Below, one piece after another: positions 1-8,624 of a stretch of 64,000 nt of DNA; position 1 is the stretch's first letter, and every line of letters starts with the position of its first letter. The notes under the pieces were generated by a model. That model had not been told where the DNA came from. It saw nothing but the letters and a program-made list of their open reading frames with translations, and ran no database searches. The DNA is taken from assembly GCF_025421775.1 (NCBI RefSeq), contig NZ_JAOEFX010000001.1, positions 620,001-684,000 on the forward strand, given 5' to 3'. The DNA is from Paenarthrobacter aurescens (GTDB lineage: Bacteria > Actinomycetota > Actinomycetes > Actinomycetales > Micrococcaceae). The translations under genes were made by a program, and so were the position numbers.

Positions 1-48
1 CCGGACGGCGCGGGAGAGGACAGACTCTCCACCTTGAGTGCGGGGCAT
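1..48 (-). CDS. IclR-family regulator, first 16 codons only
   Basis: Reading leftwards from an ATG at 46-48, the window holds 16 codons beginning MPRTQGGESVLSRAVR, then runs off the edge. The GESVLSRAVR segment is what precedes the first helix of the winged HTH in many actinobacterial IclR regulators. A GGAGGG ribosome binding site lies a few bases upstream. The gene is in the same direction as the rhamnosidase, from which a hairpin separates it. Only the extreme N terminus can be seen, so the family is a judgement from a short match. Confidence 0.5.
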   Translation of the reverse strand, partial: MPRTQGGESVLSRAVR

Positions 49-143
49 GGCCCTACCCTCCGTGATTTGCAGGTTCGTGTCGAGCGGAGTCCTGTCGTCG
101 GACCTTCCTCAGCCGTGCCGGCCCGGAACGCTTGTGACTTGGT

Positions 144-170
144 GCCGGGCAAGGGCATCCCCTGCCCGGC
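144..170 (-). terminator. Hairpin after the rhamnosidase gene
   Basis: GCCGGGCA (144-151) pairs perfectly with TGCCCGGC (163-170), with an inner GGG/CCC pair across one mismatch. It starts four bases beyond the rhamnosidase stop codon. No T-run follows on the minus strand, as is usual for actinobacterial terminators. Confidence 0.55.
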
Positions 171-173
171 GCT

Positions 174-2783
174 TCACATCAATCCCTGGGAAACCAGCTG
201 TGCCGCGAATTCGTGGGGTCCCGGGCCCACTTCTACAGGCTCCTGCCCAGGCAATTCGACGCGTGCCGTGGTCCCGGTGGGAATCTCAGCGACGACGGTA
301 AGGTCGCCGTCGTCGATCCTCCATTGCACCGAAGCGGTACCGTACGGCGTCTCATGGCGGGCGGAGGCCCAGCTGAGGCCACCTCCTGGCTGCGGCTTGA
401 CGAGGATCTTGCGGTATCCGGGCTCCAGGGGTGCAATGCCGGCAACCACACGGTGCATCCAGTCAGCCACGGCTCCCAGGGCATAGTGGTTGAAGGAGGT
501 CATCTCCCCCGGGTTGATGGAACCGTCCGGAAGCATCGAGTCCCAGCGCTCCCAGATGGTGGTCCCGCCCTGGCCCACGGCGTAGAGCCAGGAGGGGCAT
601 TCTTTTTCCAGCAGCAGATCGTAAGCGGCGTCGATTTCACCCGACAGCGTGAGCGCGTCAGAGACCACGGGCGTGCCTGCAAATCCTGTGCCGATACGGT
701 TTCCGTTCGCCCGGACCAGCTCGGCCAGGCGCGAGCCCGCACGTGCTTTGGAAGCAGCATCAGGGAAGAGGTCGAACACCAGCGCCAGCGCGTAGGCCGT
801 CTGCGCATCGCTGGTCATGACCCCGTCCGGCTGGATGTACTCGAGGGCGAAAGCCGCAGCAACTTCGCGGGACAACGTCAGGTATCGCAACTCGTCGTCG
901 GACTTGCCCAAAACTGCAGCCGACATCGCGAGGTGCCGGGCGGACCACGCGAAGTAGGCCGTTGCCACCAGGTGCTTGTCGGTCATGGCTTTGGTGGGAT
1001 CTTCAGGCGGGGCCGTGGGGTCAAGCCAGTCGCCGAGCTGGAAGCTGCCGTTCCAGAGACGGCTCTCACCGGCCAGACGTTCCTGCAAATCCACCCAGCC
1101 CTTGGCACTCTCGTACTGTGCGGCCAGGATCCCCGGGTCATTGAATCGCTCATGGAGGGCCCACGGGGTCAGCACCGCTACGTCTCCCCAGACAGCGCCC
1201 GGGCGAATGGGTGTCCAGTAGTTTCCACCAGGAATGACGGGTACGTACCAGGGCACGGTGCCGTCCGGCAGCTGCTCGGCGGCCACGTCCTTGAGCCACG
1301 AGGACAGCATGCCGGAGCAGTCGTACAGGAAGCTGGCCGTGGGAGCGAATACTTGGATGTCGCCGGTCCACCCGAGTCGTTCGTCGCGTTGGGGGCAATC
1401 GGTGGGGATGTCCACGAAGTTCCCCTTCATGCTCCACAGCACGTTCTCATGCAAGCGGTTCAGGTCCGGGTTGGAAGACTCAAACCAGCCTGTTCGCTCC
1501 ATGTCGGTGTGGTACACCCGGGCTGTGACGTTTTCGGCGATGTCCCCGCCGACCCACCCTGTGATCTCGGCATAGCGGAAGCCATGAATCGTGAACCGTG
1601 GCTCCCAGGTTTCTTCTCCGGACCCGGCGAGGGTGTACTGGTCCGTGGAGTCGGCTCCCCGCAGCGGACGGGTGTACAGCTCGCCGTCCTGCAGTACTTC
1701 CGCGTGGCGGAGCGTGACCGTGGATCCGGCACCGCCAACCACGGTGATCCGGAGGCGCCCTACCAGGTTCTGGCCGAAGTCCAGCAACGTCTTTCCTGCT
1801 GGCGACGTCCACACCCGAACCGGACGGACTTCGTCAGTGCAGCGGACCGGCGGACCTTCCGGTGCCACCAGCGTCCTTGGATCGCGTTCGACGCCGGTGA
1901 CCGGCTCCCAGCCGGAGTCATCGAACGCCGGGCGGCTCCAACCTGTTGGCAGTTGGCGGGCATCGTACGCTTCGCCCTTGTACAGGCTGGAGAGCAGGAT
2001 TGGCCCGTACGAGGCCCTCCAGCTTTCATCTGTCCCCACCACGGTGACCGAACCGTCGTCGTGCGTGATGTGGAGCTGCGCCAACAGGGCTACTTTGTCG
2101 CCATAGAGGTTGGTGTGGCCTCCCTTGAAGCCAATCCTGCCGCGGTACCAGCCGTCGGCGAGGAAAGCGCCGATGGCGTTATCTCCGTCGGCCACGTGCT
2201 GGGTGACGTCGTAAGTGTAATAGCGAAGGCGCTCGCCGTAGACGGTCCAGCCCGGCGACAACGCGTCGTCGTCCACACGGACGCCATTGATCTCCACTTC
2301 GTACAGCCCGTGGCCCGTGACGTACAGGCGGGCAGACGCTACAGGCCGGTCCACGGTGAAGCCGCGACGCAGTAGGGGCGGCCGCCGGTCCGCTTCCGGA
2401 TCCTCAGCCCACGCTGGGGTGATGGCAGTGGCTGTCCAGTCACCGGGCTCAAGCAGGCCGGTTTCGACGGCGGATGGCTGGCTCCAGTCGCTGGGCTCCA
2501 CATCGCCGTTCCCCCAGACGCGGACGCTGACCTCGGCTCGCTGGGCGGAACCCAGCGGTGCTGCCTCCCACGGTACGAGTACCGATTCCGTCGATTCGGT
2601 CCGATCGCTGGTCCATTGTTTGTCAGCGGTGGTCACTGAAACTTGGTATGCCTCTTGGACCCATCCGGGTTCGGCGCTGGTTTTCCAGGAAATGCGGGGG
2701 GTGGGAAGCCCGATCCCCAGGGTGCCGCTTCCAGGAGTTGGGGGCAGATGCTCGAACGTTGCCGGGTGCACTATGGCAGGCAT
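174..2783 (-). CDS. alpha-L-rhamnosidase, GH78
   Basis: This 869-residue protein hydrolyses terminal alpha-L-rhamnose from glycosides such as plant flavonoid rutinosides. GH78 signatures are clear: the catalytic-acid region CPQRDERLGWTGD at about residue 465 and the downstream IWERWDSM near residue 745, the usual site of the second catalytic glutamate. The N-terminal beta domains (about 1-330) and a C-terminal beta domain frame the (alpha/alpha)6 barrel. No signal peptide is visible, so it probably acts in the cytoplasm on imported rhamnosides. The ATG has AAGGAG upstream. It is the last gene of an operon with a CUT1 sugar transporter, which implies that the transporter carries a rhamnose-containing oligosaccharide or glycoside. 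Length is normal for the family. Confidence 0.93.
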   Translation of the reverse strand: MPAIVHPATFEHLPPTPGSGTLGIGLPTPRISWKTSAEPGWVQEAYQVSVTTADKQWTSDRTESTESVLVPWEAAPLGSAQRAEVSVRVWGNGDVEPSDWSQPSAVETGLLEPGDWTATAITPAWAEDPEADRRPPLLRRGFTVDRPVASARLYVTGHGLYEVEINGVRVDDDALSPGWTVYGERLRYYTYDVTQHVADGDNAIGAFLADGWYRGRIGFKGGHTNLYGDKVALLAQLHITHDDGSVTVVGTDESWRASYGPILLSSLYKGEAYDARQLPTGWSRPAFDDSGWEPVTGVERDPRTLVAPEGPPVRCTDEVRPVRVWTSPAGKTLLDFGQNLVGRLRITVVGGAGSTVTLRHAEVLQDGELYTRPLRGADSTDQYTLAGSGEETWEPRFTIHGFRYAEITGWVGGDIAENVTARVYHTDMERTGWFESSNPDLNRLHENVLWSMKGNFVDIPTDCPQRDERLGWTGDIQVFAPTASFLYDCSGMLSSWLKDVAAEQLPDGTVPWYVPVIPGGNYWTPIRPGAVWGDVAVLTPWALHERFNDPGILAAQYESAKGWVDLQERLAGESRLWNGSFQLGDWLDPTAPPEDPTKAMTDKHLVATAYFAWSARHLAMSAAVLGKSDDELRYLTLSREVAAAFALEYIQPDGVMTSDAQTAYALALVFDLFPDAASKARAGSRLAELVRANGNRIGTGFAGTPVVSDALTLSGEIDAAYDLLLEKECPSWLYAVGQGGTTIWERWDSMLPDGSINPGEMTSFNHYALGAVADWMHRVVAGIAPLEPGYRKILVKPQPGGGLSWASARHETPYGTASVQWRIDDGDLTVVAEIPTGTTARVELPGQEPVEVGPGPHEFAAQLVSQGLM

Positions 2784-2831
2784 AGGGGAAGTCTCCTTGA
2801 TGGTGAGGTGGGGCGCTGGATAGCGGCCAGG

Positions 2832-3662
2832 TCAGCCCTTAACGGCGCCGGCTGTCATGCCCGCGACAATCTGGCGGTTAAAGAACAGGTACATGATGAA
2901 CGGCGGCACGGTGATGAGCAGGATGTTCATAAACAGCAGGTTGTAGTTGGTGGTGAACTGGCTTTGGAAGTTGAACAATGTGAGCTGCACCGTGGCGTTG
3001 GCGTCTCCGGGAAGAAAGTAGAGCGGGTTCTGGAAGTCGTTGAAGATGTGAACCGACTGGACCACGATCACGGTCACAATGACCGAACGCAGGAGCGGGA
3101 AGATCACCCGGAAGAACAACCTCACAGGCCCGCAACCATCTATCACCGCAGCCTCATCAAGTTCCTTGGGAATCGAGGCAATGAACGCCCGGAACAACAT
3201 GACGCAGAAAGATAGGCCGAAGGCCACTTCAATGAGGATCAGGCCCGGGAGTGTCTTGAAGAGTCCCATGCCCTGCAACACCCAAATAGTGGGGACGATC
3301 GCCGGCGGGATGATCAGGCCTGACAGGATCAGGAAGTTGGCAACGCCGTTCCACCGGGACTTACGGCGCTGAAGGACCCAGGCCACCATGGCCGCGAGGA
3401 TCACCAGGATGGTCACACTGACCACCGTCAGTATGGTGCTGTTGATGAATGCAGTGACCAGCATGAATTTCCTGGCCGAGAGGACTGCTGTGAAGTTCTC
3501 CACGAACTGGAAGTTGGTGGGCCAGGCGAAGTCCAGTTTGGCCGCTTCCTTGCGGTCCTTCACGGCGGTGAGGACCATGAAGAGCAACGGAATAATGAAA
3601 ACAACAATGCTGACGGCGATGGCCAGGACACCAAGTCCATAGCGCTTGAGGGCGGTGGTCAC
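2832..3662 (-). CDS. Carbohydrate ABC permease, MalG-like
   Basis: A 276-residue inner-membrane permease of the CUT1 group with six hydrophobic segments. The EAA loop that contacts the ATPase reads PKELDEAAVIDGCGPVRLFF at about residues 165-184. It starts with GTG inside the stop codon of the upstream permease (GTGA overlap) behind a strong AAGGAGG, so translation is coupled. With the partner permease and the lipoprotein it forms a rhamnoside uptake system. No ATPase gene lies in the operon; the usual actinobacterial solution is a shared MsiK-type ATPase encoded elsewhere. Confidence 0.92.
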   Translation of the reverse strand: MTTALKRYGLGVLAIAVSIVVFIIPLLFMVLTAVKDRKEAAKLDFAWPTNFQFVENFTAVLSARKFMLVTAFINSTILTVVSVTILVILAAMVAWVLQRRKSRWNGVANFLILSGLIIPPAIVPTIWVLQGMGLFKTLPGLILIEVAFGLSFCVMLFRAFIASIPKELDEAAVIDGCGPVRLFFRVIFPLLRSVIVTVIVVQSVHIFNDFQNPLYFLPGDANATVQLTLFNFQSQFTTNYNLLFMNILLITVPPFIMYLFFNRQIVAGMTAGAVKG

Positions 3663-4588
3663 TGTTCAACCTCCTTGCGGTTCAGGAACATGGACAGGGG
3701 CAGGACGATGGCAGTGACAATGAGGAACAGGACCACGTTTCCGGCCGTGGACAGGCCGTAGAAGCCGGCTTGGTACTGCTTATAGATGACGGACGCGATG
3801 ACGTCCGAGGTAAATCCGGGGCCGCCCTTGGTCATGGCCCAGATCAGGTCGAAGGACCGGAGTCCGCCAATGAGCGAGAGGATGATGACCGTTGCGGTTG
3901 CCGGGCGGGCCAGCGGCAGCGTGATGTTGAAGAAGCTCTTGAAGGAGCTTGCCCCGTCCATCTTGGCCGCTTCAAAGTACTCCTGTGGGATGGAGACGAT
4001 GCCCGCGATGTAAATGACCGTGGCAAGGCCAACGCCCTTCCAGACATCCACCAAAGCTACGGAAAGCAGCGCCCACGCCGGGTCGGTGAGCCAGGCGGGC
4101 CCCTGGATACCGATGGCCGCCAGGCCCTCGTTGATCATGCCGTTGCGGGGATCCATCAAGGCGGTGAAAACAATGCCGACGCCGATGCTGCTCAGCAGCA
4201 CAGGAAAGAACATTACCGAGCGAAGGTAACCGCGGGCGATGATCTGGGAGGTCAGCAGGACTGCCAGAAGCATCCCCAGGACGACCTTCAGGACGGAGGT
4301 GACTATCCCATAGATGAAGGTGTTGGTCAGGCCCCTGATCAGGGCGGGTTCCTGGAAGAACTGAACAAAGTTGTCCAAGCCAATGAACGTGAATTCGTTG
4401 AGGTTCCAGCGGGTCAGGCTGAAGAAGAACGAGACAACCGTCGGGACCAGGAACAGTGCGGTGTAAATGACCGCAGCGGGTAGGTAAAACCAGTACGGAT
4501 AAGCTGACTTACCCTTGCGGCGCTTGGGTTGGGCGGCCTGCGGTACTTGACGTACCGCCGTCGCCGTCGGTGCAGTGTTGAGTGTCAT
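3659..4588 (-). CDS. Carbohydrate ABC permease, MalF-like
   Basis: A 309-residue CUT1 permease. After a basic cytoplasmic N terminus (PKRRKGKSAYPYWF) come six predicted transmembrane helices; the EAA loop PQEYFEAAKMDGASSFKSFF is near residues 205-224. The ATG follows TTGGAGAG. It sits between the binding-protein gene and the second permease and overlaps the latter by four bases. It should form the heterodimeric channel with that permease. Substrate is inferred from the adjacent rhamnosidase. Confidence 0.92.
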   Translation of the reverse strand: MTLNTAPTATAVRQVPQAAQPKRRKGKSAYPYWFYLPAAVIYTALFLVPTVVSFFFSLTRWNLNEFTFIGLDNFVQFFQEPALIRGLTNTFIYGIVTSVLKVVLGMLLAVLLTSQIIARGYLRSVMFFPVLLSSIGVGIVFTALMDPRNGMINEGLAAIGIQGPAWLTDPAWALLSVALVDVWKGVGLATVIYIAGIVSIPQEYFEAAKMDGASSFKSFFNITLPLARPATATVIILSLIGGLRSFDLIWAMTKGGPGFTSDVIASVIYKQYQAGFYGLSTAGNVVLFLIVTAIVLPLSMFLNRKEVEQ

Positions 4589-4648
4589 GAGATCTCTCCA
4601 AGGGCCGTCCGGGCCAGGAAAGCCCGGACGGCTTGTAGTTTTCGGAGG

Positions 4649-5965
4649 TTAGTTCCAGCCGGGCAGGTTCAGCTGCTTGGCCTGCTTTTTGACGTCCTCG
4701 TCGTAGAGGGCAGCGCCGTCCTTGGCGGAGCGGATACCCGAGCCGACCTCGACGGTGATCTGTTCAAGGGCGGGGCCCTTGACAGGGGACAGGAATTCCA
4801 ATGCGGGGCTGTTTTTGGCCGCATCTTCGAAGTACGGGAGCATGTCCTTCACTGCGTCCGGGACATCCGAGGGCAGCTCGCAATCCTTCACAAGGTACGG
4901 GCCAGCTGCGCCCACTGCTGCCGTTTGCGCGTCGCATCCGGCCTTGCTGGCGATGAAGGCCTGGAGCTTCTTGGCTTCTTCCATGTTCTTGGAGGATTTG
5001 GGAATGTAGGTGCCGCCGGGCATCCAGACGGTCAGCTTGTTCTTGGATGCGTCATCGCCAGGAAGCGGGAACAGCCCAAGGTCGTTCAGCTTGTCCGGGT
5101 AGGTCACTTTGATGTTGTTCAAGGCGAAGCTCAAAATCGGGTACTGAGCGCCTTCCCCGTTGATCAGCATGTCTTGTGCCTGCTGATAGGTGGTGGAGGC
5201 GAAGTCCTCGTTAAACAGACCGGCCTTAGCTGCCTCCTCAAGGTGCTCAAAGCCCTTCACTGCGGCAGCGTTCGTGGCGAATTTTGCCTTGTTGGCGGTG
5301 TAGTCTGCCGGGAAGTCGGGGTCCGCGGTCACCACGTTGGCGAAGTCACCCAGGACAAAGAGCTGCGAGGTCCACGTGGTCTGGTAGGACTGGATGATCG
5401 GCGCGATACCCGCGTCCTTGATCTTCCGGCTGTTGTCCATGAATTCGTCCCAGGTCTTGGGGACGGACAAGCCGAGCTTTTCGTAGACCTTCTTGTTATA
5501 GAGCACCGCTCCAGCCATGCCGGTACTGAACGGCACACCGTAGACTTCACTGCCGGACGTCACCACAGGCTTGAAGGAGTCCGTGACATTGGACAGGTAG
5601 GACTCGTTGGTGATGGGCTGCAGGTTCTGCTCGGGATTGATCTGCTGCAGAAGCGAGCCGGTGTTGTAGTTGAAGACGTCCGCCATGTCACCGGTGGAGA
5701 GCCGCGTCTTGACGATGTTGTCGCCGTCGCCACCCTGCGGTCGGGTCTCCACCTCAACCTTGATACCGGGATTCGCTGCGGTGAAGTCTTCAGCGACCTT
5801 TTCCGCTGCGGCGACGGTGTTTTCCGCATTGTCCACCAACCACGTAATCGTCTTTTCATCTCCATTGGCGGTAGAACCACCGCCGCTGCAACCGGTCAGA
5901 GCCAGCGCCAGGACTGTCACTCCCCCAGCCAGAGCGGCCCAGCGCTGCTTGCTCGATGCGGCCAT
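4649..5965 (-). CDS. Sugar-binding lipoprotein, extracellular solute-binding family 1
   Basis: A 438-residue substrate-binding protein of the CUT1 uptake system. A lipoprotein signal ends in the lipobox LALTGC, with the modified cysteine at residue 26, followed by a Ser/Gly linker. The rest is a two-lobed periplasmic-binding fold. The ATG has GAGGAGGT just upstream. It is the first gene of the transporter-rhamnosidase operon and is divergent from a LacI regulator; a CG-centred operator lies 38 bases upstream of the start. The likely ligand is a rhamnosylated sugar or flavonoid glycoside, inferred from context. Confidence 0.92.
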   Translation of the reverse strand: MAASSKQRWAALAGGVTVLALALTGCSGGGSTANGDEKTITWLVDNAENTVAAAEKVAEDFTAANPGIKVEVETRPQGGDGDNIVKTRLSTGDMADVFNYNTGSLLQQINPEQNLQPITNESYLSNVTDSFKPVVTSGSEVYGVPFSTGMAGAVLYNKKVYEKLGLSVPKTWDEFMDNSRKIKDAGIAPIIQSYQTTWTSQLFVLGDFANVVTADPDFPADYTANKAKFATNAAAVKGFEHLEEAAKAGLFNEDFASTTYQQAQDMLINGEGAQYPILSFALNNIKVTYPDKLNDLGLFPLPGDDASKNKLTVWMPGGTYIPKSSKNMEEAKKLQAFIASKAGCDAQTAAVGAAGPYLVKDCELPSDVPDAVKDMLPYFEDAAKNSPALEFLSPVKGPALEQITVEVGSGIRSAKDGAALYDEDVKKQAKQLNLPGWN

Positions 5966-6002
5966 CTTTACCTCCTCGTAAAGCCACGGACCTCACAGTC
6001 AG

Positions 6003-6014
6003 TGGAACGTTTCA
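6003..6014. promoter_or_regulatory. LacI-type operator candidate before the sugar-binding protein gene
   Basis: TGGAACGTTTCA is a near-perfect CG-centred palindrome (ideal TGAAACGTTTCA), the classic LacI/GalR-family operator form. It lies 38 bases upstream of the binding-protein start and between the divergent operon and LacI gene. Confidence 0.55.
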
Positions 6015-6057
6015 AACCCGGCCCTATGAATGTTCTTGTGGCCCTGCGTGGATTTGT

Positions 6058-6071
6058 GTAGATCGGTCTAC
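6058..6071. promoter_or_regulatory. Palindrome GTAGATC-GG-TCTAC, copy 1
   Basis: GTAGATCGGTCTAC has GTAGA/TCTAC arms. A second copy starts exactly 60 bases downstream. The pair lies between the divergent LacI and transporter genes and may be an alternative operator pair for the LacI protein or a second regulator. Confidence 0.45.
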
Positions 6072-6117
6072 GTTTGTCTACTGTAAGTCATGTCACAGCT
6101 CCTGCCAAGACTTTTTC

Positions 6118-6131
6118 GTAGATCAATCTAC
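6118..6131. promoter_or_regulatory. Palindrome GTAGATC-AA-TCTAC, copy 2
   Basis: GTAGATCAATCTAC repeats the copy at 6058 with the same arms and spacing, and lies 34 bases before the LacI start codon. Copies spaced by 60 bases (near six helical turns) could be bridged by one repressor tetramer. Confidence 0.45.
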
Positions 6132-6164
6132 AATTGCGGAGAAGGCATTCAAGAGGGGATCCAC

Positions 6165-7193
6165 ATGACGGAGCAATTGAAGCGCGCCACCATCAGCGAC
6201 GTTGCTGAGCACGCGGGCGTTTCACGCGCCGCGGTCTCCAAGGTCCTGCGCAATGCCTATGGGGTCAGTCCCGCCATGCGGACCAAAGTCGAGGAATCAA
6301 TGACCCTCCTTAACTACCGCCCCCTTGCCCTGGCCCGCGGAATGCGCGGTAACAGCTATACCTTGGGCGTGTTCCTGGTGGACCTTTCCAACACCTTCTT
6401 CTCAGTCCTTGCCGAGGGCATCCGCGATGTCGCAGAAGAACTTGGGTACCAGGTGCTCATCGGACAGGCACGACAAGGCCTCGACGCACAGCAGAAACTC
6501 ATCGAGGCAATGATCGACAGACGCATGGACGGCCTGGTCCTGATCGCACCATTCGGACCGAATGATGAACTGGAAAAGCTTGGCCGAACCATCCCCGTGG
6601 TTGTCCTGGGCCGCCACGGACCAGCGAAGTACTTTGACACCGTCGCCAGCGACGACATCGCAGGCAGCGCGCTCATCGTAGACCACCTTGTTTCACTGGG
6701 GCATGAGCGGATCTCGATGCTCGCCAACACACAGCCCGACAGCGAACCAGGCATGCCACAAACAGTCCGGCGCCACGGCTACGATCTCGCCATGGAGAAG
6801 CACGGGCTTTCACAGTGGATTGATCACGTCCCGGGGCGATGGGGAACTGAGAGCGGCTTGGAAGCCGGCCGGTCACTCGCCGCCAGGCCTCTGGCCCAAC
6901 GTCCATCCGCCCTGCACGGCGGCGCCGATGTTGCCGCGCTTGGCGCCTACACTGCGTTGTTCGAAGCCGGGATCCACATACCGGACGACATGTCGATCGT
7001 AGGCTATGACAACATCCCCGCCACGGGCCTCCCCCCTATCGGCTTGAGCACCGTCGACCAGTCAGGCGTCCAGATGGGCAGACAAGCTGCGGAGCTGCTC
7101 CTCTCGAGGATCGAGGGCCGGACCGAATCCGAGCACGTCTTGGTCTCACCGCGGCTCATCGTGCGAAAGACGTCAGCCCCGCCACGACGCTAG
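6165..7193 (+). CDS. LacI-family transcriptional regulator
   Basis: A 342-residue repressor. The N-terminal HTH and hinge read TISDVAEHAGVSRAAVSKVL at about residues 9-28, and the ligand-binding core has the family's periplasmic-binding-like fold, with DDMSIVGYDNIP near residue 280. I chose ATG 6165 because AAGAGGGGA precedes it and the HTH then begins at the normal distance; an upstream in-frame ATG at 6090 would add 25 unrelated residues and would swallow the operator at 6118. Divergent from the rhamnoside uptake operon, it most likely represses that operon until a rhamnose-related ligand appears. A hairpin lies about 95 bases downstream. Confidence 0.88.
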   Translation: MTEQLKRATISDVAEHAGVSRAAVSKVLRNAYGVSPAMRTKVEESMTLLNYRPLALARGMRGNSYTLGVFLVDLSNTFFSVLAEGIRDVAEELGYQVLIGQARQGLDAQQKLIEAMIDRRMDGLVLIAPFGPNDELEKLGRTIPVVVLGRHGPAKYFDTVASDDIAGSALIVDHLVSLGHERISMLANTQPDSEPGMPQTVRRHGYDLAMEKHGLSQWIDHVPGRWGTESGLEAGRSLAARPLAQRPSALHGGADVAALGAYTALFEAGIHIPDDMSIVGYDNIPATGLPPIGLSTVDQSGVQMGRQAAELLLSRIEGRTESEHVLVSPRLIVRKTSAPPRR

Positions 7194-7286
7194 GACACGT
7201 GGGCGCGGATGGACGCTGTAGCTCAACGACAGTTTTACCGCCGGCCCCTTGAAGGTTTCGCTTCGCGAGTTGGCATGGTGACCAGC

Positions 7287-7319
7287 AAGGGCTGTACGTT
7301 ACTCCTACGCACAGCCCTT
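7287..7319. terminator. Hairpin between LacI and LysR genes
   Basis: AAGGGCTGT (7287-7295) pairs perfectly with ACAGCCCTT (7311-7319) across a 15-base loop. The rest of the gap between the LacI gene and the convergent LysR gene (7194-7562) shows no coding signal to me. Confidence 0.55.
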
Positions 7320-7562
7320 CACTCCTAGCGGCCGCTGAGCAGACTCTTACCGGTCCAGTGCCTTCATTACCCGGAGGACAACCTCAGTTCCTTTGCGAAG
7401 GAACGCACGAACGGCAGTCCTCGGCCGTGATGACAGCAGAATATCGCCGCCGCGGCCATGCCAACGACGACGACGGCGGGCAAATACGCCACCAGCAGCC
7501 CGCTCGGCTGCAACAAACACATCCAATCACCGAAGGGTAAAGACCCGCCCGCTCAACTGCGG

Positions 7563-8504
7563 TCAGTCGAGTAGCGCTACGCCAAACTCAGCGACGACGG
7601 CCCGCAATTCCCCGAGGTAGCGCTGCGCCTGGTCGGTAAGGGGAATAGCAGCGTGGCCGATCCAGCCGATCTCGATGCGTTCGTCAACGTCGAGCGGGAT
7701 GGCGACGATCTCCGGGTCGAGCTCCCCGCTGATGATGCCCGTCGAGATGGTGTAGCCGTGGAGCCCGATCATGAGGTTGAAGATCGTGGCACGGTCAGAG
7801 ACCCGGATCTCCTGCTTACTGGACATGGTGGAGAGAATCTCCTCGGCGAAGTAAAAGGAGTTGTTCGCACCTTGATCGAAAGTTAGCCGCGGCAAGCCGG
7901 CGAGATCAGCGAGAGTCGCACGCTCCTTTGAGGCGAGGGGGTTTTTCCTTGAAATGAAAATGTGCGGATCGGCAAGGAAAAGCGGAGTGAACGCGAGTCC
8001 GGATTCCCGGAGCAGCTTGTCGATGATCTTCCTGTTAAAATCGTTCCGGTAGAGGATGCCTATCTCGCTGCGGAGCGTCCGGACATCCTCGATGATGTCC
8101 CAGGTACGGGACTCACGGAGCGAGAACTCGTATTCGGCCACATCAGTGGCCTTGACCATCCGGACGAAGGCGTCCACCGCGAACGAGTAGTGCTGCGTTG
8201 ACACCCCGAGCAGACGTCGCCGCGGTGGCCTGCCAAGGTAGCGCTGCTCGAGGAGAGCGAACTGCTCGACGACTTGCCTCGCGTAGCCAAGGAACTCCAC
8301 CCCGTCGGCGGTGAGGGTGACGCCGCGGGCGGAGCGAAGCAGGAGCGCACGGCCAACCCGGGCCTCAAGGTCCTTCATCGCTGCGGACATTGTCGGCTGC
8401 GCTACATAGAGAAGATCGGCGGCTGCGGAGATCGACCCCTCAGCTGCAACTTCTATGAAGTAACGGAGCTGCTGAAGGGTCAATCCGCTCGGAATCTGGG
8501 CCAT
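7563..8504 (-). CDS. LysR-family regulator next to mesXD
   Basis: A 313-residue LTTR. The winged HTH lies at about residues 8-67 (LQQLRYFIEVAAEGSISAAA, then AQPTMSAAMKDLEARVGRAL), followed by the two-lobed effector domain. It is transcribed away from mesX across a 120-base gap with two short inverted repeats, the typical LTTR arrangement, so it probably activates the methionine synthase operon. LysR proteins near methionine genes often sense homocysteine (MetR); whether this one does cannot be seen. The ATG at 8504 has no strong ribosome binding site. Confidence 0.88.
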   Translation of the reverse strand: MAQIPSGLTLQQLRYFIEVAAEGSISAAADLLYVAQPTMSAAMKDLEARVGRALLLRSARGVTLTADGVEFLGYARQVVEQFALLEQRYLGRPPRRRLLGVSTQHYSFAVDAFVRMVKATDVAEYEFSLRESRTWDIIEDVRTLRSEIGILYRNDFNRKIIDKLLRESGLAFTPLFLADPHIFISRKNPLASKERATLADLAGLPRLTFDQGANNSFYFAEEILSTMSSKQEIRVSDRATIFNLMIGLHGYTISTGIISGELDPEIVAIPLDVDERIEIGWIGHAAIPLTDQAQRYLGELRAVVAEFGVALLD

Positions 8505-8513
8505 AGGGAAATT

Positions 8514-8543
8514 CTATATGAATGCATAGTAACCACTAGTTAC
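8514..8543. promoter_or_regulatory. LysR-type operator candidates between LysR and mesX
   Basis: Two inverted repeats abut: TATG-AATG-CATA at 8517-8528, and GTAAC-CACTA-GTTAC at 8529-8543 with perfect five-base arms. Both lie in the divergent promoter region, where LTTR sites (T-N11-A) are expected. Confidence 0.4.
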
Positions 8544-8624
8544 TTGATACCCCTCGGAAGGCTGCACCATGGATACATCACCTTCTGAAAGGCCGTCTCC
8601 GGCCCATCAACGGATTGGCAGCAC

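Noticed and set aside
213..2375. Open 720-codon frame opposite the rhamnosidase
   Set aside because: Antisense shadow of the GH78 gene, with no family motifs and no ribosome binding site.
6090..6164. Earlier start for the LacI gene
   Set aside because: Adds residues with no family similarity, lacks a ribosome site and overlaps the palindrome at 6118.
7205..7265. tRNA-like words (GTAGCTCAAC, later GTTTCG)
   Set aside because: No acceptor stem, anticodon arm or T-arm can be paired around them; coincidence.
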